Positions 35,960-45,268 of a stretch of DNA of 64,000 nt are shown piece by piece. Each line of letters opens with the position of its first letter. The stretch's first letter is position 1. A program made the translations under genes and the position numbers. The notes beneath the pieces are model-generated. The model searched no databases and was not told where the DNA came from. It saw only the letters and a list, made by a program, of their open reading frames with translations. Origin of the DNA: Methanospirillum stamsii (GTDB lineage Archaea; Halobacteriota; Methanomicrobia; Methanomicrobiales; Methanospirillaceae); contig NZ_CP176366.1 in NCBI RefSeq assembly GCF_046244385.1, positions 2,914,001 to 2,978,000 of the forward strand, given 5' to 3'.

Positions 35960-38052
35960 ATCCCAAGCTCCCGGAAGTTCTTCTGTATTATCCCGGCAAG
36001 CTCTGCCGCTTCTGCATTCAGGCCTTCAAGTTCGATATGAATATCCCGGAGAGCCTCTTCAAAGTCAAACTCCTCATCCACCTCTTCCGGAGCAACACCC
36101 ACATATCTCCCCGGAGTAAGACTCCAGTCATTTGATTCAATCTCTGACCGGGAGACGCATTTAACCAGACCTTCCACATCCCGGTAGGTTCCGTCCGGGA
36201 ACCGCTCAACCAGCCAGTGAGCCTGCTTCCAAAAATACCTAACCTGTTTCAGATCGAAAACCAGTTCCTCCCTGATACCTTCAGCATCTTTGAGAATTCG
36301 GTTCATATCCCGACCTGACCAGAGATCAGACCCCTTTGCCTGATCATCCTTCTCGCAGGTCTCAATAAGCCGGGTTGCAAGTTTAGATATCAGATCTACC
36401 TGGGTTACCAGTGCATGACTGTTATCCGCAAGAGAAGAAAGCCGGTCAACAGCTTTCTTCAGTCCCCCGTTCGAGGTGTCCTGCTTCTCCCAGAGTTTCA
36501 GTTCATGAGATGTAGCCTTCGCAAATCCGGTAATCTCTTCAGAAACTTGCGTAACCTCTCCTTCAAGCTCGGAGAAGATCTCTTTCGCTGCATGATCCCC
36601 GGCAAGTCTGATGATATAGGGCCGGGCGGAGTCCAAAAACAGGGTCATCTTCTGGCAGAACTGATTGAGAAGGTTTTCGTCTCCGGAATTGACCGATGAT
36701 TTTGCCTCTTTCAACATTGTCTTACAGTAACGGGATACCAGCTGCAGGTATCGCTCAGTCTCACCCCGGTACAGCCAGACAATCGCAAGAATATTCTGCT
36801 CCTGCTCAGGACTGAAATCATAGATCTTCCGTGTCACCTTCCGGAAGATATTCCGGGCATCGATCATCAGGACCGAATCCTTCATCTCTTCCGGTTTGGC
36901 CTTGTTTAAAAACCAGAGTTCACACGGAACTGTCCGGGTGTAAAAGAAGTTTGACCGGATAGAGACCATGACTTCAACCGCCCCGGTCTCCACAAGTTTC
37001 TGCCTGACTTTTGCTTCGTCCCTACCTGCACTTGATGCCTGGGAAGACATCACAAACCCGGCCCGGCCCTTCTCATTCAGGTAACTGTAAAAGTAACTGA
37101 TCCAGAGATAGTTCCCGTTCGAGACTTTCTCATCCTTATTCACTCCTGGAAGACCGAACGGGAGCCGGGAATCATTCTTTACCTTATCGGCATCCACTTC
37201 GTCAACATTGAATGGCGGATTTGCCATCACATAATCCGCTTTCTGAAAGAGTTCATGGGGGTCCTGGTAATAGGTTATAGCCTTCAGGATATCCCCTTCC
37301 AGACCATGAACGGTCAGGTTCATCTTAGCAAGCCGGATGGTCGTTGCATTCTTCTCCATCCCTTTGAATGTCAGATGCTCAGTCGGACTCTGGTTCAGCC
37401 GCTCTACAAAATGAGCACTCTGGACAAACATGCCACCCGAACCACAGGCCGGATCAAGCACAATACCATCTTTCGGTTCTATGATATTGGCAATAAGTGA
37501 TACCAGCGATACCGGGGTGAAAAATTCTCCGTTATCGTGGGCTTTGAGGTCGGCAAACTGGGTAAGGAAGTACTCATATATCCTGCCGAACACATCCCCT
37601 GATGCCTGTTTTAGCTCGTCCGGGTTTAAGATCTGAAGAGTCTGTTTCAGGACATCATTCTCAATAGCCCGGTATTCTTCTTTTGGAAGTACTCCTTTGA
37701 GATTATAATCCTCCTCTATTGACTCCATCGCAGCAATGATTGCACCGGCACGGTCACTGCTATCCGGAAGAGAGACCAGGTAATCATACTGGGCCTCATG
37801 CCGGAGATAGATAGCACTCTTCTGGGAGAAATCCTCCTTGGTGAGAGCACGGGTTTTTCCGCCACGTTTTGGAAGGGTCTTTTCAATCTCATCCTTTAGC
37901 AGGAGATATCTACTGTATGCATGACGGAGGAAGATAAGTCCCATCACGGGAAGGAAGTATTCATTGCTGGCAAAGTTGGAGTTTGCACGAAGATTATCCG
38001 CTGATTTCCAGAGGCGTTTCTCGATTGCTTCGATGAGTTCAAGTTGTGGCAT
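35956..38052 (-). CDS. hsdM: Type I restriction-modification DNA methylase
   Basis: A 698-residue N6-adenine methyltransferase. The HsdM N-terminal helical domain is followed by the SAM-binding motif LDPACGSGGMF (about residue 200) and the catalytic NPPF (near residue 282). The C-terminal 250 residues are longer than in many HsdM proteins and mostly helical (predicted coiled coil about 440-600), which would contact HsdS. First gene of the operon, preceded by a TATA box at 38096-38104. Intact. Confidence 0.96.
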   Translation of the reverse strand: MPQLELIEAIEKRLWKSADNLRANSNFASNEYFLPVMGLIFLRHAYSRYLLLKDEIEKTLPKRGGKTRALTKEDFSQKSAIYLRHEAQYDYLVSLPDSSDRAGAIIAAMESIEEDYNLKGVLPKEEYRAIENDVLKQTLQILNPDELKQASGDVFGRIYEYFLTQFADLKAHDNGEFFTPVSLVSLIANIIEPKDGIVLDPACGSGGMFVQSAHFVERLNQSPTEHLTFKGMEKNATTIRLAKMNLTVHGLEGDILKAITYYQDPHELFQKADYVMANPPFNVDEVDADKVKNDSRLPFGLPGVNKDEKVSNGNYLWISYFYSYLNEKGRAGFVMSSQASSAGRDEAKVRQKLVETGAVEVMVSIRSNFFYTRTVPCELWFLNKAKPEEMKDSVLMIDARNIFRKVTRKIYDFSPEQEQNILAIVWLYRGETERYLQLVSRYCKTMLKEAKSSVNSGDENLLNQFCQKMTLFLDSARPYIIRLAGDHAAKEIFSELEGEVTQVSEEITGFAKATSHELKLWEKQDTSNGGLKKAVDRLSSLADNSHALVTQVDLISKLATRLIETCEKDDQAKGSDLWSGRDMNRILKDAEGIREELVFDLKQVRYFWKQAHWLVERFPDGTYRDVEGLVKCVSRSEIESNDWSLTPGRYVGVAPEEVDEEFDFEEALRDIHIELEGLNAEAAELAGIIQKNFRELGI

Positions 38053-38401
38053 GATATCTTTTGATATTGTATAGAATCCGGTTATTCGGTTTAGATTTTA
38101 TATACGATAAATGGATTTATTTGGATGATCAATCCGGTCTTAATGATCATTATTTCTTACATCCTTCCGGTTTGCTTTCCGCTGGACAATTCCGAATATC
38201 GGGTAGTTGACTTCCGGGAAAGTTTCAATTTTTTATGCTTATCAGATGTTCATTAATGATTGATATTTCGTCATAGAAGAGGAGGATAAGATTGTATCTT
38301 TAGTATCTTCTTTTGACTTTTTTTTGTAACAATTTATATGTAAAATATGGGGGCTCTATTATGAAATTGGAATGTAAATTACACTATTATAGGATATCAG
38401 A
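38053..38401. other. Upstream region of the RM operon, no gene seen
   Basis: About 350 bp of AT-rich DNA. Apart from the hsdM promoter near its left end I see no gene or repeat that I can support. Confidence 0.4.
38096..38104 (-). promoter_or_regulatory. TATA box for the hsdM operon
   Basis: On the minus strand TATATAAAA lies 44-52 bp before the hsdM start. Transcription would begin about 25 bp downstream, leaving a leader of about 20 nt. Confidence 0.55.
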
Positions 38402-38524
38402 ATGATTCATACAGAACAGATAAAAGAGAAAGGTATACCAACCGAGAAAATTCTTGATGTATATATTGGTTCGGTCAGCGAGCTTAATTCGGTAACTTCA
38501 GAAGGACGTATAAGATCTTTATAG
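38402..38524 (+). CDS. Possible 40-residue peptide of unknown function
   Basis: A short frame starting MIHTEQIKEKGIPTEK and ending in a stop at 38522-38524. It may be a fragment of a larger lost gene. Its place between the RM operon promoter region and the degraded replicon-gene end suggests debris of the mobile element. I recognise no family. Confidence 0.25.
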   Translation: MIHTEQIKEKGIPTEKILDVYIGSVSELNSVTSEGRIRSL

Positions 38525-38559
38525 CGTATATGAATTTCATAGAACACGGAGCACACACC

Positions 38560-38594
38560 CGGACGGATGCCAGTTGAAGCAGTTGATCTGGTCA
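38560..38594 (+). repeat. Degraded copy of the 3' end of the small replicon gene
   Basis: About 35 bp starting GGACGGATGCCAGTTGAAGC matches the end of the gene at 26252-26560 (from 26513) with about three or four mismatches. In frame it reads GRMPVEAVDLV, against GRMPVEAVDPV in the intact copy. The two copies enclose VapBC, hicBA and the whole RM operon. Confidence 0.7.
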
Positions 38595-38672
38595 TGATGT
38601 AAGGAAGTCTTTATCCGAAAAAAAAAGGAATAACCATCCCCTGAAAAACCAGGCCAGGTCATATAATTCTTT

Positions 38673-40142
38673 TTATACTCCGGGTTCATAAGGTCCGGAC
38701 ATGGGAATTTGTTGTTCTCTTACCAAAAAGATTAGAATCAGGCCGATAATCTGCATAACCATATAAAAAAAGAAAGCAGATTGAAATGCGGGCATTATCT
38801 CTGCAGGTTTAATAGTATGAGCCGCAACCATCGCCATTTTCGGACCCATCGTAAATCCGGCAACAACCATTGTCAGGGCAACACCCAGTGATGAACCAAG
38901 ATTTGTCATCATTTTTGAGAAACCTGAAGTAATGCCCCGATCCTTTTCTGGAGATTCACCCATAACTGCACTCATTAACGGAGCAAATGCAATACCCGCT
39001 CCGGCTCCAAGAATGAACAAGTACATTACAACCTCATAGGCATGGCTGTGTATTGAAAGAGTGGAAAGCAGGAATAATGCGATAATACAGATAATAAAAC
39101 CTACAATGATAGGTTTTTTTGTTCCGATTACATCAGACATTTTTCCTGATATCGGCCCGGTCAGGATGTTTCCTATTGGCAGAGCTAAAAGAAGGGCTCC
39201 GGATGTTCCTGTCGGGAGTTCTTTTACAATCTCAAGATAAAATGGCATCAGGAACATTACCCCTGCAAGTCCTAACTGAAGTATCAGGATATCTCCGTTA
39301 TGAAATGAATATGCACGGTTTTTAAACAGTGAAAGGTTTAGCAGGGGTTCTGCACTCTTTTTTTGTCTGAAAATAAACATAATTCCAAATAAACATGCAA
39401 TAACCAGGGCGATAATACCCGTCATGACATCTGGGCCGGTGATGGCATTTAATCCGGATATCAGGGTGAATAAACTAATGAAAAGAAAAAGTACTGCAGG
39501 AAAATCCAGTTTTGCATCTGGTTTGGAGGGTTTTAATAATGGAATGCACAAAAATCCCAAAATTATTGCAAGGACACCAATGGGAATGTTAACAAGAAAA
39601 ATGAACCTCCATGAGAACATACTGGTTAAAAATCCTCCGATAACTGGACCTAATGCCACCCCAAGCATGGTAAACATGGCAACAAGACCCAACGCCTGTC
39701 CCCTGACCTTTGATCCAAGATATGCTGTAACCATGACCGAACCAAGGGCTGCAATGACCGCTCCTCCTACGGCCTGAATCATCCGGAAAAAGATGAGCAG
39801 ATCAATTAGCGGGGCAAAACCGCATAACGCAGATCCGATAGTAAATATACCAAATCCGGTCAAAAATACCATTTTATATCCTTTCATATCTCCAATTTTT
39901 GATGCTGCGAGCAGAAGGCTGACCAGGATGATAAGGTAGGCATTCAGAACCCAGGATGCCTGAACGGTGGGAATATCAAAAGCTTTTGCAATACTTGGAA
40001 GAGCAATGTTTACGATGGTTGCATCCAGACCTGCCATAAATGAACCCAGAGAGACCACCAGAACAATAATGAGTTCTTTTTTGGTCATCCGTGCAGATGA
40101 TTCGGTATTATCCATTGTATGTAAAAAGTATCTTTTATACAT
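38673..40142 (-). CDS. MFS transporter, DHA2 (EmrB/QacA-like) family
   Basis: A 489-residue membrane protein with about 14 hydrophobic helices. The N-terminal motif GLDATIVNIALPSIAKAF is the DHA2 motif D1 in helix 1. RMIQAVGGAVIAALGSVM corresponds to helix 4 with its conserved Arg, and LGVALGPVIGGFL is antiporter motif C. It probably exports drugs or other small hydrophobic compounds by proton antiport. ATG 40142 gives the longest frame; ATG 40115 (MDNTESS) is a good alternative. Divergent from the DUF389 gene. Confidence 0.9.
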   Translation of the reverse strand: MYKRYFLHTMDNTESSARMTKKELIIVLVVSLGSFMAGLDATIVNIALPSIAKAFDIPTVQASWVLNAYLIILVSLLLAASKIGDMKGYKMVFLTGFGIFTIGSALCGFAPLIDLLIFFRMIQAVGGAVIAALGSVMVTAYLGSKVRGQALGLVAMFTMLGVALGPVIGGFLTSMFSWRFIFLVNIPIGVLAIILGFLCIPLLKPSKPDAKLDFPAVLFLFISLFTLISGLNAITGPDVMTGIIALVIACLFGIMFIFRQKKSAEPLLNLSLFKNRAYSFHNGDILILQLGLAGVMFLMPFYLEIVKELPTGTSGALLLALPIGNILTGPISGKMSDVIGTKKPIIVGFIICIIALFLLSTLSIHSHAYEVVMYLFILGAGAGIAFAPLMSAVMGESPEKDRGITSGFSKMMTNLGSSLGVALTMVVAGFTMGPKMAMVAAHTIKPAEIMPAFQSAFFFYMVMQIIGLILIFLVREQQIPMSGPYEPGV

Positions 40143-40221
40143 AAATAACGATCAATTTGGATAATATTGCTTCAGTTTAAAATTAGGGAAGAGTTGAGGA
40201 TTGAGAAGATCGGACGATACT

Positions 40222-41226
40222 ATGTTAGAAAACGTAATTAAAATAGGACGGTTTGACAGGTCTTACCTGCCTGAACTCCAGGAAAAAGTATTCTTTGAAG
40301 GTAAAAATGCTCGTCGGTTCCAATTTAATTATTTTATTCTGCTAACCCTGGCTACCATCATTTCCACGTACGGTGTCATATCCGGGTCTACTGCAACGGT
40401 CATCGGGGCCATGATAATAGCTCCTTTGATGACACCTATCATGGCAACCACTCTTGCCATTGTCCTCGGTGATAGTAAAAGGACATCAGAAGCTCTTGGA
40501 ATGGTCATTATCAGTATTTTTTATGTAGTATTTCTGGCAGTTCTGCTTTCCATCTGGGTATCACCTTTTGGTATCGATTTCCAGGTAAACCAAGAGATTA
40601 CATCCAGAACTTCTCCGGATATTTTTGCTCTTTTTGTTGCCCTGGCTTCGGGAGCTGCCGGAGCATTTGCCATGAGCAAAAAGAGTATCAGTGATTCTCT
40701 TCCGGGAGTTGCCATTGCAATATCATTAGTTCCCCCTCTTTCAGTGGTAGGTATCTCTTTTGCCAAGGGACAGTGGGATGATGCATACGGTTCATTGCTT
40801 CTCTTTTTAACTAACTTTTTTGCGATTTTAGTGGCCGGAGGTGCTGTGCTCTGGATTAGCGGAGTCAATCCCGGATGGATGGATGAAAAACAGTTCAAAC
40901 ATCGGAAAAAAACCTTTATAATAGCAGTTGTATGCACGATAATCGTTGCAATGCCATTATTTTTTTCCGGTCTTGAAACTATGAACCATGCCAAAAACGA
41001 CAATACAATTTATATTTTGACAAGTGAATGGCTAACAGATAGTTCCTACCATCTGGAAAAATATACCTTTCGTATGCCAAATTATTCAGCAACTATTTAT
41101 GGTACCGGAAAAGTTCCCCCGATAGAAGATCTTCAAAATAGTATTGAAAAGAACCTGAAAACATCAATAAATGTAGAGGTAAGGGTTATTCCGGAAACTG
41201 TTTTATCTACTTTTCCGGAGATATAA
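40222..41226 (+). CDS. DUF389-family membrane protein
   Basis: About 335 residues from ATG 40222 (MLENVIKIGRFD); a TTG at 40201 would add seven residues. The hallmark YGVISGSTATVIGAMIIAPL followed by MTPIMATTLAIVLGD identifies DUF389 (TIGR00341). Further helices include AVLLSIWVSPFG and ISLVPPLSVVGISFA, and the C-terminal 90 residues after the last helix are extracytoplasmic or cytoplasmic soluble sequence. No function is established for this family. Confidence 0.88.
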   Translation: MLENVIKIGRFDRSYLPELQEKVFFEGKNARRFQFNYFILLTLATIISTYGVISGSTATVIGAMIIAPLMTPIMATTLAIVLGDSKRTSEALGMVIISIFYVVFLAVLLSIWVSPFGIDFQVNQEITSRTSPDIFALFVALASGAAGAFAMSKKSISDSLPGVAIAISLVPPLSVVGISFAKGQWDDAYGSLLLFLTNFFAILVAGGAVLWISGVNPGWMDEKQFKHRKKTFIIAVVCTIIVAMPLFFSGLETMNHAKNDNTIYILTSEWLTDSSYHLEKYTFRMPNYSATIYGTGKVPPIEDLQNSIEKNLKTSINVEVRVIPETVLSTFPEI

Positions 41227-41420
41227 TGCTCCATGTACTGCTTTTTTATTAATATCGTTTAAATGCTTTGTTTTCTCCGGATTAGAATGTAATAAGATTC
41301 AGAATTGCTTTGTCGATCATAATCTCATAGGAAATTTCATGGATACGATTTTAATTAATGTTTAACCTATCTCTATCTCAGATCTCTGATGTTACCCTTC
41401 CTCTCTTTCTATAACCGTTC

Positions 41421-41428
41421 TTATATAT
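41421..41428 (+). promoter_or_regulatory. TATA box of the triosephosphate isomerase gene
   Basis: TTATATAT, 25-32 bp upstream of the ATG at 41453, the spacing expected for a nearly leaderless archaeal transcript. Confidence 0.6.
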
Positions 41429-41452
41429 GTAATAAAAAGATCAATATTAGCC

Positions 41453-42136
41453 ATGAAACCTAACTCCCTGAATACACCGCTGGTCCTGGTCAACCTCAAG
41501 TGTTACACTGAATCAATCGGCAACGGAGCACACCGGATTGCCCGGGCAGCACGGGAAGTCACCGATGAATCCGGGGTTACTATCGGTCTTGCCCCTCTCT
41601 ATCCGGATATTCACCCAATCAACCACCACTATGATATTCCGGTCTTTGCCCAACATGTAGACCCCGTGGAACCCGGAGCACATACCGGCAGGATGCCTCT
41701 TCTCGCAGTAAAATCTGCAGGAGCCATCGGTTCACTCGTAAACCACTCGGAATATCGTCTCAACATTGCTGATATAGAAAAAAATGTCACTGCTCTCAGG
41801 GATGCCGGGATGCTCTCCTGCGTGTGTTCAAATAATATTGCAACAACCGCAGCCCTTTCAGCACTTGGCCCCGACTATGTTGCTATTGAACCTCCTGAAC
41901 TCATCGGTGGAAAAATTTCAGTATCAGAAGCAAACCCGGGAATCATTACCGGTTCGGTAGATATCGTCAAAAAAATAAATCCCGCTGTGAAGGTCCTGAC
42001 CGGTGCAGGTATTCATTCAGGAAAATGTGTAAAAACAGCAATAGACCTTGGAACTGACGGTGTTCTGCTGGCATCAAGCGTAGTAAAGGCGGAAGATCCC
42101 GCAGCAGTCCTCCGGGACCTGGTATCACTGCTCTGA
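41453..42136 (+). CDS. tpiA: Triosephosphate isomerase, archaeal type
   Basis: 227 residues, matching the short archaeal TIM rather than the roughly 250-residue bacterial form. It interconverts dihydroxyacetone phosphate and glyceraldehyde 3-phosphate in gluconeogenesis and glycolysis. Active residues are visible: Asn/Lys in VLVNLKCY, the His in VNHSEYR, and the Glu in YVAIEPPELIGG. A phosphate-binding TGAGIHSGK and GVLLASSVVKA complete the barrel. It ends one base before the convergent response-regulator gene. Confidence 0.96.
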   Translation: MKPNSLNTPLVLVNLKCYTESIGNGAHRIARAAREVTDESGVTIGLAPLYPDIHPINHHYDIPVFAQHVDPVEPGAHTGRMPLLAVKSAGAIGSLVNHSEYRLNIADIEKNVTALRDAGMLSCVCSNNIATTAALSALGPDYVAIEPPELIGGKISVSEANPGIITGSVDIVKKINPAVKVLTGAGIHSGKCVKTAIDLGTDGVLLASSVVKAEDPAAVLRDLVSLL

Positions 42137-43810
42137 TTATTTTGTATAGTGGGGATCAAGGGTAATAAGAACTTCTCCCTGCTCCCCGTTTTCCGGAATA
42201 ATCAGTCTTACCTTACAGTGCAGGTCTTCCGGTGTCCGGGTTATTTCCTGTGAGGCAAGAAAAGAAACTCCTTTTCCGGTTTTAATTACATCTGTTACCG
42301 TTTCTGCAATCTGTAACTCCCGGAGCAGTGGATTATGATGTAACGACTGACCCTCAATCGAACTTGTTTCATTAATGATATCAAGGGCACGGGTGTTTAT
42401 TGTTTTGATTATCCCCTTGTAATCAACAATAATTATTCCGATATGGACAGATTGAATTATTGATTTATATCTCTCTTTAGATCTTCGAAGCAGGTTTTCT
42501 ATGGTAGTATACCGGGTAATATCTCTTCCAAGGGTTACTGTTCCTATCTCATCTCCTTCATTGTTTGTGAACGGAACACTTAATATCTCAAAATCTGTTT
42601 TGCCTGAATCGGTCTCCACCAAAATGTGTTTTGAATGGTCTGAAACATAAATATTTGAAGAAACACAGGGCGTAATATTCGTTTTAGGAAAATCTGATTC
42701 AGATCTTCCAACCGGTTCTCTGGTATCCGGAGCTTTTAAGAATTCTGCGCCTGCCTGATTAATAAAGATAAATTTTCCCTCATTATCCTTTGCCCATAAA
42801 ATATCCGGCACAGTATCACACAATCTTCGCATAAGCGAATACATTGAAGCATATTCTTCTTTGGCTGCGATAAGTGAGTTCTTCATCACATCCTGCTGAA
42901 TTGCGGATCCAATCATAGATGATGCTGCAAGCAGGGCATCAATCTCAACTCCGGTCCAGTTCCGTTCTGAAATATAATCTGCAAACCAGATAAGTCCCCA
43001 TACTTTCTGGTTCACAAACACCGGAAAGATGGCAACAGATTTTGCAGAAAGTTCTCCTCTGAAAGGGTCCAGATATAATATTTTTGAAGGATCAGCAATG
43101 AGCGGTTTACCAGTTAGAATCGGCGAAATAAGTTCAGGTTTTACCTGAATCGGATTTGTCCTGATATACTCCTCTCTCTCCTCCTTATGAATGCTGATTC
43201 GTATCCAGGAGGCCACATTTCTGATAAAATGTGGGATATTGTCATTGGTTTCTGATTTTTCTTCTAATTTGAATAAGCGAACGGTGTCTACTTCGGTTGC
43301 AAGTCCAAACAGCGTGATGGCTTCGATAATTGCTTTATCAAACGGCTCCCCGCCAAGGAACAGATTAGATACCAGGCTTATTGCTTCAAGAACTGAATCT
43401 CTTCTTTTAAGAGCCAGCCGGGTATTTCGTTGCTGAATTGCATAATCCACCTTGTGGTTTAATTCAGCAAACAGAGCTTTTGGCTCACCTCCCTTTTGAA
43501 TATAAAAATCAGCACCGGTATTTATTGCATCAATAATAACCGTTTCACGCCCTCTTCCTGAAAAGAGAATAAAAGGAATTAATTTATCGACATTTCGGAC
43601 CTCTTTTAAAAAATCAAGTCCGTTCATCTGGGGCATTTCGTAATCTGAAATGATGCACGAATATTGTCCGGTCTGTAATAATTCAAGTGCTTCCTGTGCT
43701 GAATGAACCGCGTCAACAGTAAGCTTTCCACCACGTTCAAGAGTTAATTTGGTCAAATCGCAGATAACCGGTTCATCATCGACATGGAGGACACGGATTT
43801 TTGAGTTCAC
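42137..43810 (-). CDS. Response regulator with GAF and PAS domains
   Basis: A 557-residue protein. A CheY-like receiver (residues 1-125) has the acidic pair VLHVDDEP, the phospho-acceptor Asp in CIISDYEMPQMNG (near 55) and Lys in YIQKGG. A GAF-like domain (about 150-320) and two PAS domains (about 330-445 and 450-557) follow. There is no His-kinase, HTH or GGDEF output, so it probably relays signals by protein contacts. Such receiver-PAS/GAF chains are frequent in Methanomicrobiales. No partner kinase is in the window. Confidence 0.9.
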   Translation of the reverse strand: MNSKIRVLHVDDEPVICDLTKLTLERGGKLTVDAVHSAQEALELLQTGQYSCIISDYEMPQMNGLDFLKEVRNVDKLIPFILFSGRGRETVIIDAINTGADFYIQKGGEPKALFAELNHKVDYAIQQRNTRLALKRRDSVLEAISLVSNLFLGGEPFDKAIIEAITLFGLATEVDTVRLFKLEEKSETNDNIPHFIRNVASWIRISIHKEEREEYIRTNPIQVKPELISPILTGKPLIADPSKILYLDPFRGELSAKSVAIFPVFVNQKVWGLIWFADYISERNWTGVEIDALLAASSMIGSAIQQDVMKNSLIAAKEEYASMYSLMRRLCDTVPDILWAKDNEGKFIFINQAGAEFLKAPDTREPVGRSESDFPKTNITPCVSSNIYVSDHSKHILVETDSGKTDFEILSVPFTNNEGDEIGTVTLGRDITRYTTIENLLRRSKERYKSIIQSVHIGIIIVDYKGIIKTINTRALDIINETSSIEGQSLHHNPLLRELQIAETVTDVIKTGKGVSFLASQEITRTPEDLHCKVRLIIPENGEQGEVLITLDPHYTK

Positions 43811-43965
43811 GATCTGACCTACTGGATTATATCAATAGTGAAATATTTAAATAATATCATATCATCTTTCCGATATAGATTAAATTCTTCCGGGTAACAT
43901 ATTTGATACCTTAAAATGTCTGAAATAACAAACTAACTGGTACCTGAAACATATAGGAGAGATTC

Positions 43966-44517
43966 ATGCAATTCTGTTTACCTAAAATTTTTTTATATTT
44001 TGGCCTCTTATTCTTATCACTCTTCCTCTATCCGGCAACTTCTGATGACATCGGCATTTCAGGCAATTTTACAACCAATGATTCGGAATTCCTCTTTATG
44101 ATGAATCAATACTGGATTCCGGATTTGTATGAAATCAAGGGGCGGATTGATACCTCAATCAGCTATGATGTCCCTGATATGCTCAACCTCTCTGTAGAAT
44201 ATGCAAATATCAGACTCCAGAAAAATCTGAACGAAACAAAATCCTATAATGTATCGCCTGATTTAGCAGATTTACGATCTGTATATAGCCGGACGGTAAC
44301 GTCAGAAATTATGCGTCTTAAAAGCCTTCCCGCGTTTAACCGTTCAGACCCGGAGTATCAGGAAAAAATATCCGCAGTTACTGCGAAGCTTTCATTATAC
44401 GGGGCATGGCTTGAATACCAGGTTATGCAGTGTTATAATGTTCAGAACCGGAGTTATCCTGATCTTGCAATGGTCCCGTCCAATGATTTCTTCTCTATCA
44501 TGGCGAATATGACCTGA
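43966..44517 (+). CDS. Hypothetical exported protein
   Basis: 183 residues with a clear N-terminal signal peptide (about 1-26, SLFLYPATSDD). The mature part is mostly helical, with several possible N-glycosylation sequons (NFT, NLS, NET, NRS). A good ribosome-binding site (AGGAGAG) precedes the ATG. No family recognised. It lies 114 bp upstream of the phosphate-transport genes, but nothing ties it to them. Confidence 0.6.
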   Translation: MQFCLPKIFLYFGLLFLSLFLYPATSDDIGISGNFTTNDSEFLFMMNQYWIPDLYEIKGRIDTSISYDVPDMLNLSVEYANIRLQKNLNETKSYNVSPDLADLRSVYSRTVTSEIMRLKSLPAFNRSDPEYQEKISAVTAKLSLYGAWLEYQVMQCYNVQNRSYPDLAMVPSNDFFSIMANMT

Positions 44518-44631
44518 TCATGCCCGAAAAGGAAGTATAAGAAGTATATTTACATTTTTTTACATTTGCGCTCTTCGGATTCATCTTACTATATCGATGA
44601 ACTCATATGGTATCAGAGAGCATGACAGGAT

Positions 44632-45264
44632 ATGCGCATACGGGATATCATCCTCCCGGAAGACAAATATTTTTTGGAACTCTTTTGTGAACTCTCTGAT
44701 AATATCGTATCAGCTTCAGGTTACCTGACAGATCTCATATCTGGTGAGGATTTGAGCCATGGCCATAATTGTCAGAAGATTCACCAGCTCGAACATGAAT
44801 CAGACGAATTACTCCGGCGATTGTTTGAGAGACTTGAGGAATCTCTGGTCACTCCGCTGGAACCGGATGAAATTCAGCGGCTTGCAAAAGCACTCGATGA
44901 TGTTATCGACATTATTGACTGGGTCGCTCATCAAATCTGTAATTACCAGTTATCCGGAACATATCCGCATCTTGCTAAATTTGCAGAATTTATCTCCGTA
45001 TCCACAATCGAAATACAAAAAGGAGTTCACTTACTAGGCAAATGGGAAGAAATAAAAGATATCAAAACGTCCTGTTCGCAAATTAACCAGATCTGGAACC
45101 GGTCCAGCGATCTTCTTTCATCAGCGGTTACTGAACTATTCTCATTAAAAGATCCGATTCAGGTGATAAAATTAAAAGATATTTACGAAAATCTGGAGGA
45201 AGTATTACAGGAATGTAATGATGTCGGGCATGTTCTGAATGAAATAATTATCCGGCACAAGTGA
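44632..45264 (+). CDS. DUF47/PhoU-like phosphate transport accessory protein (copy 1)
   Basis: A 210-residue helical protein of the PhoU-related DUF47 family. It starts RDIILPEDKYFLELFCEL and carries the family's acidic helices: KIHQLEHESDEL, then PDEIQRLAKALDDVIDIID. The metal-binding E/D-x-x-x-D repeats match the family pattern. Such proteins accompany PiT transporters and are thought to regulate them. Only 4 bp separate it from the PiT gene. It has a second, diverged copy at 46523-47152. Confidence 0.93.
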   Translation: MRIRDIILPEDKYFLELFCELSDNIVSASGYLTDLISGEDLSHGHNCQKIHQLEHESDELLRRLFERLEESLVTPLEPDEIQRLAKALDDVIDIIDWVAHQICNYQLSGTYPHLAKFAEFISVSTIEIQKGVHLLGKWEEIKDIKTSCSQINQIWNRSSDLLSSAVTELFSLKDPIQVIKLKDIYENLEEVLQECNDVGHVLNEIIIRHK

Positions 45265-45268
45265 ACCC

